A stretch of DNA of 64,000 nucleotides from Sphingobacteriaceae bacterium (GTDB lineage: Bacteria; Bacteroidota; Bacteroidia; Sphingobacteriales; Sphingobacteriaceae): the NCBI GenBank assembly GCA_903642215.1, contig CAHJWG010000001.1, positions 496,001 to 560,000 of the forward strand. The letters run 5' to 3'. The position numbers and the translations under genes were made by a program. The notes below the pieces were generated by a model. The model was not told the DNA's origin. It searched no databases and saw only the letters and a program-made list of their open reading frames with translations. Position 1 is the first letter of the stretch. Each line of letters opens with the position of its first letter. Positions 52,768 through 60,960 of this stretch are shown in pieces.

Positions 52768-53871
52768 TCAACCTATTTTCTCCCGTTTCCCAGAATCCAG
52801 GCTGCGGTAAATTGCATCAATCACCAGCATATCTTTTAAACCTTCTTCGCCCGGTACGCGCGTTGGTTTTTTTAAGTTGATACAATTTGCAAAATCGTCC
52901 ATTTGCGCTGCTTGCTGGTTAATGTTCGGCAAATTCATTGGCCCATTTGAAGTTTTTCCATCCAAGCCATCGTAACCATATGCCGGTTCCAGTTCAAAAA
53001 AACCTTTGGTTGTTTTAGCCTTGAGCGAACCCCAATTATTGTTGTAGCTTGATTTTCCTTTCGACAGAAAATTATTTGGGAATTCCAATTCCCAGAAAAT
53101 CGTTTCGTCAACATCCTTAAATAAATCAGGCTTTGTTTTTTGCTGTGTAGCTTTCACCGCAATCGGCTCCTGGCCTAACGTATAACGCGCGCCTTGTATC
53201 GCATAAATTCCCATATCCATCAAAGCACCGCCGCCGGAAAGTGCTTTTTCTAAACGCCATGTCGGCGGTCCACCCCAAACAAAACCGTTTGCTGTTTCTA
53301 ATTGCGTTACTTTTCCTAAAATTTGTTTCTGGCCTAAACGCATTACTTCCAAATTATGCGGCTCGAAATGCAAGCGATAACCAATGGAAAGCATGCGGTT
53401 TGCCTGTTTGCAAGCGGCAATCATTTCCCTGCAATCTGCGGCATTTAAAGCCATTGGTTTTTCGCAGATCACACATTTTCCGGCTTTCGCTGCGCGGATG
53501 GTAAATTCTTTGTGCAAAGCAACCGGCAGCACTATGTACACAATATCGATGTCCGGGTTTTGGGCGATGGAATCGAAATTATCGTAATTATAAATATTTT
53601 TCTGTGGAATGTTATACTTAGCCGACCATGTTCTGGCTTTTTCCGGCGTGCCGGTAACGATACCTGCCAGATAACAATTTTTAGTTTGCTGCAAAGCCGG
53701 AGCTAATTGTCCGCCGGCATAATTTCCTAAACCAACCAGCGCAATACCCAATTTTTTAGGTGCTAAAAAAAGCTCATCAAAAGAGGAAAGTGCCGAACCT
53801 AAGCTCAATGCGCCCGCACCAACGGATAACTGGCGGAGAAAATTACGGCGGGAAAATGGATTGGTTTTCAT
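52768..53871 (-). CDS. Gfo/Idh/MocA-family oxidoreductase, Tat-exported
   Basis: 367 residues. The N terminus carries a twin-arginine signal (RRNFLRQLSVGAGALSLG), so the enzyme is exported folded with its cofactor. The Rossmann nucleotide-binding motif ALVGLGNYAGGQ is at about 40-51, and the EKP motif of the family occurs as CEKPMALN. The C-terminal domain has the conserved ALMDMGIYAIQGARY. It probably oxidises or isomerises a sugar derivative. The substrate is not predictable. Confidence 0.88.
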   Translation of the reverse strand: MKTNPFSRRNFLRQLSVGAGALSLGSALSSFDELFLAPKKLGIALVGLGNYAGGQLAPALQQTKNCYLAGIVTGTPEKARTWSAKYNIPQKNIYNYDNFDSIAQNPDIDIVYIVLPVALHKEFTIRAAKAGKCVICEKPMALNAADCREMIAACKQANRMLSIGYRLHFEPHNLEVMRLGQKQILGKVTQLETANGFVWGGPPTWRLEKALSGGGALMDMGIYAIQGARYTLGQEPIAVKATQQKTKPDLFKDVDETIFWELEFPNNFLSKGKSSYNNNWGSLKAKTTKGFFELEPAYGYDGLDGKTSNGPMNLPNINQQAAQMDDFANCINLKKPTRVPGEEGLKDMLVIDAIYRSLDSGKREKIG

Positions 53872-53962
53872 ACAAAAACGGATTTGTTATCCTCAAAACG
53901 ATAGAATACAAAGCTTGTTTTATCGGATAAAAATTTGATTGTGCAGGATTTTCAGGCATAAA

Positions 53963-53991
53963 AAAATCCCGAACTTAATTGCCGGGATTTT
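53963..53991. terminator. Hairpin terminator between two minus-strand genes
   Basis: AAAATCCCG (53963-53971) pairs with CGGGATTTT (53983-53991) after the SnoaL-like gene. Confidence 0.75.
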
Positions 53992-54012
53992 ATGGTATAA
54001 AGTGCTTTCTGC

Positions 54013-54435
54013 TTAAATTTCTTTCAACTCAACGCCTAATTGTTTCAAAATTCCTAACTCGTCGCTGCTGCCCCAACGTTCCGTCATTTTACCGTTTTCA
54101 AACTTGCTGATCTGCATACCACGCGCTTTAATGGTTTTACCGGTTGGTTCAACTTCATCCATAAAAACACCGTTTTGCGTACCGGTAATCGTGTAAGCAA
54201 ACGCTACTTTATCTTCATCGGCAAGTATTGTTTCTACTTCGATTTTTAAATCCGGGAAAGCGGTACGCATCATCTTAAAAAACTTAATATAACCTTCGGG
54301 GCCGGTTCCTTGTCCGGGCGACGGATCATGATCAACAGAATCTGAAGAAATCAGATCCCGTAATAAATCTAAGTGTCCGGTGTTGATAGCTTCGCCAAAT
54401 TTTTTCTGGATTTCAATATTATCTTGTGCGCTCAT
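54013..54435 (-). CDS. SnoaL-like / ester cyclase family protein
   Basis: 140 residues with the NTF2-like cone fold of the SnoaL group: EIQKKFGEAINTGHLDLLRDLIS, DHDPSPGQGTGPEGYIKFFKMMRTAFPDLKIEVETIL, a central beta sheet and GKMTERWGSSDELGILKQLG near the end. Members are polyketide cyclases or uncharacterised stress proteins. No polyketide genes adjoin it here. It lies just downstream of the ergothioneine genes on the same strand. Confidence 0.85.
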   Translation of the reverse strand: MSAQDNIEIQKKFGEAINTGHLDLLRDLISSDSVDHDPSPGQGTGPEGYIKFFKMMRTAFPDLKIEVETILADEDKVAFAYTITGTQNGVFMDEVEPTGKTIKARGMQISKFENGKMTERWGSSDELGILKQLGVELKEI

Positions 54436-54497
54436 AATTTGTTTTTTTAATGTGTTACGATAACGGTTTGAGGGAAAATGTGTTTGCGGTTAAAAGT

Positions 54498-55493
54498 TTA
54501 AACACACTTCCAGATTGCATCTACAAACCATTTCTTCGAATCAAAAAGATGCTGAACAGGTTCAAAACCGGCTTCCAAAGCCATTTCATCGGTTTCCGGC
54601 AACGCGTATTTTTGGGAAACTTCCATATCAATCAATTCGTTTTCTTCAAACTGAATTATTTTTGTTCCGATTGTTACTTTTTGCTTAATTAAACTCACCA
54701 GAAAACTTTTGCAGGCACCGCTTTGCGGATCGTAAACCGGATAATGATCAAACTGATTTAAGTTGAAATTCGCCTGCAATTCGCGGTTAATCCGTGTTAA
54801 TAAATTGAGGTTAAAGTTCCGCGTAACACCTTGCTGATCATTGTAAGCAGCCAGAATTGTTTTCGGATTTTTTTTAAGGTCGAAACCAATAATCACCAAA
54901 TCATCCGTTGAAAGCTGCTGCCGCAAAGCTTTGCAGAAACTGAATGCTTCTTTTACCGGCATATTCCCGATGTTCGATCCCATAAATAAAACCACTTTTG
55001 GTCGGGATGAAAGCTGGCGTGCTTCTTTTAGCATATCAAAATAGTCGCCGTTTAAACCGTGCATTTGTAAACCGGGCAACTTTGCAGGCAGGTTTTGTTG
55101 TAATTGATGGATTACGTTTGATGAAATATCAATCGGCAGATAAGTAAAATCAACCTTTTGCTGCAGCAATTCCTGCAACAAAAAGCTGGATTTGGTAGCA
55201 TCTCCCGCGCCAAGTTCAATCAGATCGAAAGCCTTAAAATTGTTGATCAGCGTTTGGACAAGCTGAGAAGTTTGTTCTGAAAATATTTCCAGTTCGCAGT
55301 TGGTGAGGTAATATTCCGGGCAATTCATAATCTCCTGGAAAAGCTTATCACCGGCCGCATCATAGAAATATTTGGATTGCAGTTTTCTTGGATTTGCAGT
55401 TAATCCCGCCAAAACATCCGCATAAAAGGTATCATTTTGCTTTTTTTCGGATAAATGATCCGGCGCAATTTTAATAAGCGTAGCAGTATTCAT
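54498..55493 (-). CDS. egtD: L-histidine N-alpha-methyltransferase EgtD
   Basis: 331 residues. It methylates histidine three times with SAM to give hercynine, the first step of ergothioneine synthesis. The family signatures are present: SKYFYDAAGDKLFQEIMNCPEYYLTNCELEI near residues 39-69, the SAM-binding LIELGAGDATKSSFLLQ, VVLFMGSNIGNM and the C-terminal EMALEAGFEPVQHLFDSKKWFVDAIW. It lies 9 bases downstream of egtB on the same strand, the expected operon order. Confidence 0.94.
   Translation of the reverse strand: MNTATLIKIAPDHLSEKKQNDTFYADVLAGLTANPRKLQSKYFYDAAGDKLFQEIMNCPEYYLTNCELEIFSEQTSQLVQTLINNFKAFDLIELGAGDATKSSFLLQELLQQKVDFTYLPIDISSNVIHQLQQNLPAKLPGLQMHGLNGDYFDMLKEARQLSSRPKVVLFMGSNIGNMPVKEAFSFCKALRQQLSTDDLVIIGFDLKKNPKTILAAYNDQQGVTRNFNLNLLTRINRELQANFNLNQFDHYPVYDPQSGACKSFLVSLIKQKVTIGTKIIQFEENELIDMEVSQKYALPETDEMALEAGFEPVQHLFDSKKWFVDAIWKCV
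54944..54957 (-). repeat. Motif copy inside egtD
   Basis: ATGCTTCTTTTACC, exact core, with the GG extension. It encodes MPVKEAF. Confidence 0.8.
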
Positions 55494-55502
55494 GTTAAAA
55501 TT

Positions 55503-56702
55503 TTATTTGGCTAAACGGATGCCGGTGTATTGCCAGCGCGCGCTTGTTTGGAAAAAATTACGATACGTTTTCCGGCTGTGATTGGGCGAAGTAACATCGG
55601 ATGCGCCGCGCAAAACCATCTGGTTTACCATAAATTTGCCGTTGTACTCGCCGATAGCACCGGGAGCCGTGATAAAACCGGGATAAGGCAAATACGCGCT
55701 GTTAGTCCACTCCCAGCAACGGCCCCAATTAAACTTTTCCGAAGCAACTTCCCACTCAAACTCTGTTGGCAAACGCAAGCCTTTCCAGTTGGCATAAGCA
55801 GCCGCTTCGTAAAAACTGATGTGGCAAACCGGTTCGGCCAGATCCAAAAGTTTTAAACCGGCTAAAGTATAATTAAACCATCTGTTTTCAAGTTGATGCC
55901 AGTAAAGCGGTGCTGTAATTTGATTGTTTTTAACCCAATCCCAGCCTTCGGCGTGCCAGTAACGGAAGTTTTGATAACCGCCATCCTGAACAAATTCTAC
56001 ATATTCGGCATTGTTTACAGGCGAATTGCTGATCTCAAAATCGGCTAAATAAATTGTGTGCCGGCCTAATTCATTGTCAAAATAAAAACCTTCGCCTTCG
56101 TGTCCGATCTCATACAAACCGGATTTTACAGGCATAAAAACAGTATCGCCGCTAAAGTTTTCGCCCTGCGGATAATGCTCCGCGTAAGCCGGAAACAACG
56201 GATTATGGCCGAGAATGTATTTAATATCCGTCCATAATAATTCCTGGTGTTGCTCTTCGTGGTAAAATCCAAGCGTTAACAATTCCTGTAATTCGGCAGA
56301 AACCTCACAGCTTAGCAAAGCTTCCATCGCCTTGTCCACATAATCACGGTAAGTATAAATATCCTGCACGGTTGGCCGGCTTAAATTACCGCGATTGGTT
56401 CTGATCACACGCACGCCAACACTTTCATAATAACTGTTAAAAACGTAGTTATAATCCGCATTGAACTCCTGATAACCGGTTACATTCGGCTTCAAAATAA
56501 AGGTTTCAAAAAACCAGGTAGTGTGGCCTAAATGCCATTTCGGCGGACTCACATCCGGAGTTGGCTGCACTACATAATCTTCGGTTTGCAGCGGCACACA
56601 AATTTGTTTGGAGCGCTTGCGAACAGTTAAATAGCGAGCAAGCAAATCACTTGCTGTCGAGGTATTTTTTAAGCTCGGAGATGGTTCTAAGGTGTAGCTC
56701 AT
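55503..56702 (-). CDS. egtB: Ergothioneine biosynthesis sulfoxide synthase EgtB
   Basis: 399 residues. A non-haem iron enzyme that joins hercynine to a cysteine-derived sulfur donor and oxygen. The DinB-like domain supplies iron ligands H60 (KWHLGHTTWFFE), H148 and H152 (YHEEQHQELL). The C-terminal FGE-sulfatase domain includes GLYEIGHEGEGFYFDNELGRH, LRLPTEFEWEVASEKFNWGRCWEWTNSAYLPYPGF and the end FFQTSARWQYTGIRLAK. The first 56 bases overlap the end of the transporter gene; a later start is possible, since the first conserved block begins near residue 17. Confidence 0.94.
   Translation of the reverse strand: MSYTLEPSPSLKNTSTASDLLARYLTVRKRSKQICVPLQTEDYVVQPTPDVSPPKWHLGHTTWFFETFILKPNVTGYQEFNADYNYVFNSYYESVGVRVIRTNRGNLSRPTVQDIYTYRDYVDKAMEALLSCEVSAELQELLTLGFYHEEQHQELLWTDIKYILGHNPLFPAYAEHYPQGENFSGDTVFMPVKSGLYEIGHEGEGFYFDNELGRHTIYLADFEISNSPVNNAEYVEFVQDGGYQNFRYWHAEGWDWVKNNQITAPLYWHQLENRWFNYTLAGLKLLDLAEPVCHISFYEAAAYANWKGLRLPTEFEWEVASEKFNWGRCWEWTNSAYLPYPGFITAPGAIGEYNGKFMVNQMVLRGASDVTSPNHSRKTYRNFFQTSARWQYTGIRLAK
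56134..56147 (+). repeat. Sister-motif copy inside egtB
   Basis: ATAAAAACAGTATC. It encodes GDTVFMP. Confidence 0.6.
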
Positions 56703-58215
56703 GTGCTTGTTTATTTCTCATCATCAGCGCGTAAGCATTGTTAAAACCAACGGGTTTTAACCATTCCAACGCATATTGTTGTTCAAACTTTTGTTTAACA
56801 AAATCATATACTTTGAGTTTGCTGCTGCCGATAGAATCTGTTGTTTTTTGTGAAGCCTGCAAAATTACCAGTAAACCGGTGCCGGTGTATTCCGGGTAAA
56901 AATCAATCTGGTTATTGGTGAGCGCATCAAAACAGATTTTTGTGCCGCCCAAACCTGTTTTGGTCGTTACCGCGTAATCGGTATAACCTTTTATCAAATC
57001 AGCATACATCGCCGCTAAAATGTATTGTTCGCCAAAAATTTTGGAGCCGATGCGCACTGTTCCGTTATTTCCGTTTTGAGAAGGACGAAAAAGCTTCTTT
57101 TGCAGCAGGAAATCATGAGCCACTTTTTCGGGAGATAATTTAAGCTGATCAACTTTATAATTCAAATCCGTCATCACCGAATCGTTGATTGTTCCGGCTA
57201 ATAAGTTCAAGGTTTTTTCTAGTTCCGGGAACTTTTGCAGCGCATCTTTCCGAACCACCGGCGCACAATAATACGGTGGAAAAATGTGCTTGTCATCCTC
57301 CAAAATAGTCAGATTGAAAGCTTTTAAACGGCCGTCTGTGCTGTAACCGCTGATCACGTCGAGCTGCTTTTCATAAGCGGCTTTATACATTACAGCATCG
57401 CTGATGACAACCGTTTTGATTTTCAACCCGTAAACCTGTCGTAAACCCAAATCGCCATCTCTCCTTCCCATAAATTCGGGCGTAAAACCAGCTAGCAATT
57501 TACTTTTACCGGTTATCGGAACAAAATAAAAGGAGGATAAAAGAAGTATGCCTGCCGGAATGATCCACAGGAAAAGTTTAACTTTCTTCGAACTGAGGTT
57601 TTGTATCCGCGACAGCAAAAAATCTAAAATGATTGCTAAAAGAGCTGCCGGAATAGCTCCCGCTAAAATCATGTTGCTATTGTTGAGGGAAATTCCGCCA
57701 AAAATAAATTCGCCTAAACCACCAGCTGCAATAAAAGCCGCCAGCGTTGCCACGCCGACATTGATCACGGTTGCCGTACGGATTCCGGCCAGCAAAACCG
57801 GCAGCGCAAGCGGCAATTCAACCTTAAAAAGTATTTGCCACACACTCATGCCCATGCCGCGCGCTGCTTCTTTTACGGTAGGATTTACTTCGGTAATGCC
57901 GGTAAAAGTATTGCGGATGATCGGCAGCAGCGCATATAAAAACAACGCAACAATGGCCGGTTTCGGCCCGATTCCAAGCAGCGGAATCATAAAACCGAGC
58001 AAAGCCAAACTTGGTATGGTTTGTAAAACGCCTGCAAAACCTAACACGCTTCCGGCAAATTTTTTTTTACGGGCGATCCAGATCCCCAACGGCAAACCAA
58101 TTAAAATAGCCAGCAATAAAGAAACAAAGGTTAAACCCAAATGCTGCACGGTTTGCTCCAGCAGTTTGGCGTGTTCCTGCCGCATAAATTGCCATAAACT
58201 TTGCTGGTTGTTCAT
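56647..58215 (-). CDS. Fused ABC permease and substrate-binding protein (EgtU/OpuB-like)
   Basis: 522 residues. An OpuB-type permease domain (1-215) carries the EAARGMGMSVWQILFKVELPLALPVLLAGIRTA coupling motif. After a last membrane helix (about 213-232) comes an extracytoplasmic binding domain of OpuAC type. The two halves of that domain appear swapped: residues 239-375 (PEFMGRRDGDLGLRQVYG, YSTDGRLKAFNLTILEDDKHIFPPYYCAPVV) normally come second, and 385-522 (VRIGSKIFGEQYIL, GLGGTKICFDALTNNQIDFYPEYTGTG) normally come first. The fused layout resembles EgtU, the ergothioneine importer of some Firmicutes and Helicobacter. The egtB-egtD context fits, but betaine or choline is possible. Confidence 0.85.
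   Translation of the reverse strand: MNNQQSLWQFMRQEHAKLLEQTVQHLGLTFVSLLLAILIGLPLGIWIARKKKFAGSVLGFAGVLQTIPSLALLGFMIPLLGIGPKPAIVALFLYALLPIIRNTFTGITEVNPTVKEAARGMGMSVWQILFKVELPLALPVLLAGIRTATVINVGVATLAAFIAAGGLGEFIFGGISLNNSNMILAGAIPAALLAIILDFLLSRIQNLSSKKVKLFLWIIPAGILLLSSFYFVPITGKSKLLAGFTPEFMGRRDGDLGLRQVYGLKIKTVVISDAVMYKAAYEKQLDVISGYSTDGRLKAFNLTILEDDKHIFPPYYCAPVVRKDALQKFPELEKTLNLLAGTINDSVMTDLNYKVDQLKLSPEKVAHDFLLQKKLFRPSQNGNNGTVRIGSKIFGEQYILAAMYADLIKGYTDYAVTTKTGLGGTKICFDALTNNQIDFYPEYTGTGLLVILQASQKTTDSIGSSKLKVYDFVKQKFEQQYALEWLKPVGFNNAYALMMRNKQAHELHLRTISELKKYLDSK
57536..57549 (+). repeat. Motif copy inside the transporter gene
   Basis: GATAAAAGAAGTAT, exact core. It encodes GILLLSS in the last membrane helix. 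Confidence 0.8.
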
Positions 58216-59171
58216 GGCACTAAATTTTTACGGGTAAAAAAAGCATCCATCAATTGCTGGGAACTAGTTTGTTTCCGCTCATCGGTTTTGGGTTGATGAA
58301 TGCTGATTTGCGGCAGATTATTTTTCTGGAGGATGGAAACCGCATCCCAAACGCTATTTTTCGAAGTAATTTCCGGCTCTGATTTTTTGCCGGTAAAAGA
58401 AGCAAGCTGCTCCCACAAATCATTTAAAGAAACTGCTTTCAGTTCCAGTTGCAACCGCTGATCATCCAGAAATGAACTTACAAAATCATCCGCAGGTTTA
58501 AATAACAGCTCTGCCGGCGTTCCAATTTGTTTAATTTTCCCGGCATCCATCAGGCAAATACGATCAGCCATTTCAAAAGCTTCCTGCACATCGTGCGTTA
58601 CCATCACGATGGTTTTACGTTTCAATTCATCCAGGTTTTTAAATTCTTTGCGGATGGAAGCGCGCGTGATCGGATCCAAAGCACCAAAAGCTTCGTCCAT
58701 CAGTAAAACCGGCGGATCGGCCATTAGCGCACGCGCCAAACCAACGCGCTGCTGTTGTCCGCCGCTTAATTCATTCGGATATAAAGACAAGTAGTTTTCG
58801 GGAAGATGGAGTTTTTCAAGCAAAACCTGTGTACGTTCTACGATTTTCTGCTGATCCCATTTTAACAATTTGGGAACAACAGCCATGTTTTCGGCTACAG
58901 TATAATGCGGAAACAAACCATTATTTTGCAAAACATAACCGATACTGCGCCGCAATTGATCTGGATTTTGTGCTAAAACATCTTTTCCGTTTACGGCAAT
59001 CCGGCCACCGGAAGGTTCCGTCAGCCGGTTAATCATTTTTAAAGTGGTGGTTTTGCCGCAGCCGCTCGTACCTAAAAACACCAGCGTTTCTCCTTCTTTT
59101 ACTTCAAAAGAAATATCATCAACAGCAGTAGTTTTACCAAAATGCTTGCTTAAATGTTCGGCAAAAATCAT
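58212..59171 (-). CDS. ABC transporter ATP-binding protein (EgtV/ProV-like)
   Basis: 319 residues. Walker A GTSGCGKTT (34-42), signature LSGGQQQRVGLARALM (about 134-149), Walker B PPVLLMDEAFGALDP and the H-loop MVTHDVQEAFE are intact. The sequence is nearest to ProV/OpuBA-type ATPases, without the tandem CBS domains of osmosensing members. The start of the permease gene overlaps its stop by 4 bases, so the two are translated together. It energises the fused permease/binding protein next to it. Confidence 0.92.
   Translation of the reverse strand: MIFAEHLSKHFGKTTAVDDISFEVKEGETLVFLGTSGCGKTTTLKMINRLTEPSGGRIAVNGKDVLAQNPDQLRRSIGYVLQNNGLFPHYTVAENMAVVPKLLKWDQQKIVERTQVLLEKLHLPENYLSLYPNELSGGQQQRVGLARALMADPPVLLMDEAFGALDPITRASIRKEFKNLDELKRKTIVMVTHDVQEAFEMADRICLMDAGKIKQIGTPAELLFKPADDFVSSFLDDQRLQLELKAVSLNDLWEQLASFTGKKSEPEITSKNSVWDAVSILQKNNLPQISIHQPKTDERKQTSSQQLMDAFFTRKNLVP
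58392..58404 (+). repeat. Imperfect motif copy inside the ATPase gene
   Basis: GGTAAAAGAAGCAA, one base from the core. It encodes LASFTGK. Confidence 0.45.
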
Positions 59172-59180
59172 GAAAGCAAG

Positions 59181-60566
59181 TTACGCTTCTTCTATCGACA
59201 TAAAAAGATTATTGATCGATTCTGCCATGGTTGGATGCGCAAAAATATTTTCGCGCAGCTCATGTGCCGTAATTTTCCCCTGCATGGCCATTTGTAAAAC
59301 GGCCATTACTTCGCCGCCTTCGTAACCTAAAACCGTAGCACCTAAAATCTGGTTTGTTTTGGCATCGACAACAGCTTTCATAAAGCCTTTTGTTTCGCCG
59401 ATTTCATAAGCACGCGCTACATGGTCCATCGTTAATTTGGCTACCTGAATATCAAAACCTTGCTTGCGCGCTTCGTTTTCCGATAAACCGATGCGGCCCA
59501 TTTGCGGATCTGTGAACATACAATACGGGATCGGACGGCCTTTGATGGAAAGATTTGCGTTTTCCATCAGGTTTTTCAGCACAATTAAATGATCGTTGTA
59601 AGCAATATGCGTAAACGCCGGGCCAGGTTTTACATCGCCCAAAGCATAAATGCCCGCAGCGGTTGTTTCTAATTGATCGTTTACTTTGATGTAGCCTTTT
59701 TCGTCTGTTTCCACGCCGGTTTTTTCCAAACCAAGTGTTTTAGTTTGAGGAGCACGGCCAGCGGCAACCAACAAATGAGAAGCCGTGATTTGCTTCGTTT
59801 GGCCATCTTTTTTTATGGACAGCGTAATTTTTCCTTCGGGAGATTTTTCTGCTTTAGCAATTTCTGCATCTGTTAAAATCGTGATTCCTTCTTCTGTTAA
59901 AAACTGCGTTACGGTTTCACCAACATCTGCATCTTCTTTAGCCATGATTGTTTTTCCTTTTTCCAGAACCGTAATTTTACTGCCGAAGCGGGAAAACATT
60001 TGTCCGAACTCTAAACCGATGTAATTTCCGCCGATAATAATCATGCTCTCCGGCAATTCTTTCAAATCCAAAATTGTTGTGGAAGTAAGATAAGGAACCG
60101 AATCAATCCCTTCAACTTTTGGAATTGTGGTTTTAGCACCTGTATCGATAAAGAAAAGTTCGGCTTTCATTTCTTCTTCACCGCCGGTATTTAGCTTTAC
60201 ACAAATAGTTTTTTGCCCGGTAAAAGAAGCATCGCCGAAAATTAAATCTAAGTTTTCTGTTTCCTCCAAACCTTTTTGACCGCCATTACGGGATTTTAAT
60301 ACAATATCATCTTTGCGTTTCATCACCGCCGGGAAATCAACTTTAAAGCTGTTTACTTCAATGCCTAAATCTTTTCGCGTAGCCACATAAGCCATTCTGG
60401 CCGAGCCAGCCAATGCTTTGGTTGGTGTACAACCATCGTTTACGCAGGTTCCGCCAACAAACCGTTTTTCAATTAAAGCTACTTTTTTGCCGGCTTTCGC
60501 CAGTTTTTTTGCTAAAGGCGTGCCTGCCTGGCCGGAGCCGATTACAATTGCATCATAAATTTTCAT
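59181..60566 (-). CDS. Pyridine-nucleotide disulfide oxidoreductase, MerA/Lpd-like
   Basis: 461 residues. FAD motif AIVIGSGQAGTPLAKKLAKAGKKVALIEK, redox-active Cys pair in FVGGTCVNDGCTPTKAL (C-x4-C), NAD(P)H motif IIGGNYIGLEFGQMFSRFGSKI and GRAPQTKTLGLEKTGV are all present. The C-terminal interface domain has EGGEVMAVLQMAMQGKITAHELRENIFAHPT. The start at 60566 (MKIYDAIVIG) is preferred over an earlier ATG that overlaps the DUF427 gene. It lies 9 bases upstream of the ergothioneine-type ATPase gene; a role in disulfide or thiol cycling there is inference. Confidence 0.88.
   Translation of the reverse strand: MKIYDAIVIGSGQAGTPLAKKLAKAGKKVALIEKRFVGGTCVNDGCTPTKALAGSARMAYVATRKDLGIEVNSFKVDFPAVMKRKDDIVLKSRNGGQKGLEETENLDLIFGDASFTGQKTICVKLNTGGEEEMKAELFFIDTGAKTTIPKVEGIDSVPYLTSTTILDLKELPESMIIIGGNYIGLEFGQMFSRFGSKITVLEKGKTIMAKEDADVGETVTQFLTEEGITILTDAEIAKAEKSPEGKITLSIKKDGQTKQITASHLLVAAGRAPQTKTLGLEKTGVETDEKGYIKVNDQLETTAAGIYALGDVKPGPAFTHIAYNDHLIVLKNLMENANLSIKGRPIPYCMFTDPQMGRIGLSENEARKQGFDIQVAKLTMDHVARAYEIGETKGFMKAVVDAKTNQILGATVLGYEGGEVMAVLQMAMQGKITAHELRENIFAHPTMAESINNLFMSIEEA
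60219..60233 (+). repeat. Motif copy inside the oxidoreductase gene
   Basis: GGTAAAAGAAGCATC, exact core. It encodes GDASFTGQ. Confidence 0.85.
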
Positions 60567-60577
60567 GAATACTGCTT

Positions 60578-60859
60578 TTATTGGGTAATTTTTACACCTT
60601 TCCAAAAGGCGACGTAGTTTTTAATTTGTTTGGCTGCATCTTTCGGTTCCGGATAAAACCAGGCAGCATCCGGGTTTTGCTTGCCGTTTACCTCTAAAGT
60701 ATAATAAGATGCCAAACCTTTCCAAGGGCAGGTGCTGTGCGTTGAAGATGGTTTTAAAAACTCGTTTTTAACGGCTTCCAACGGAAAGTAATGGTTATTT
60801 TCTACAACAAGCGTAGCATCACTTTCGGCAATAATTTGATTATTCCACTCGGCTTTCAT
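60578..60859 (-). CDS. DUF427 protein
   Basis: 93 residues with the DUF427 beta-roll signature: MKAEWNNQIIAESDATLVVENNHYFPLEAV, STCPWKGLASYYTLEVNG and AAWFYPEPKDAAKQIKNYVAFW. Function unknown in the literature I can recall. It starts the minus-strand run that continues into the oxidoreductase (11 bases away) and the transporter and ergothioneine genes, so it may belong to that transcript. Confidence 0.9.
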   Translation of the reverse strand: MKAEWNNQIIAESDATLVVENNHYFPLEAVKNEFLKPSSTHSTCPWKGLASYYTLEVNGKQNPDAAWFYPEPKDAAKQIKNYVAFWKGVKITQ

Positions 60860-60960
60860 GAGTTTGATATAAATATTTTTGATTTATTAAGTTTCCGTTC
60901 AATCAACTTCATTTGCGATAATAAGTTTTATTTGAAGGCGATATCAGCTTTTTTATATGT

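Noticed and set aside
57548..58237. Open frame of 229 codons on the plus strand
   Set aside because: Antisense to the conserved permease/binding-protein gene and has low-complexity composition without a family pattern.
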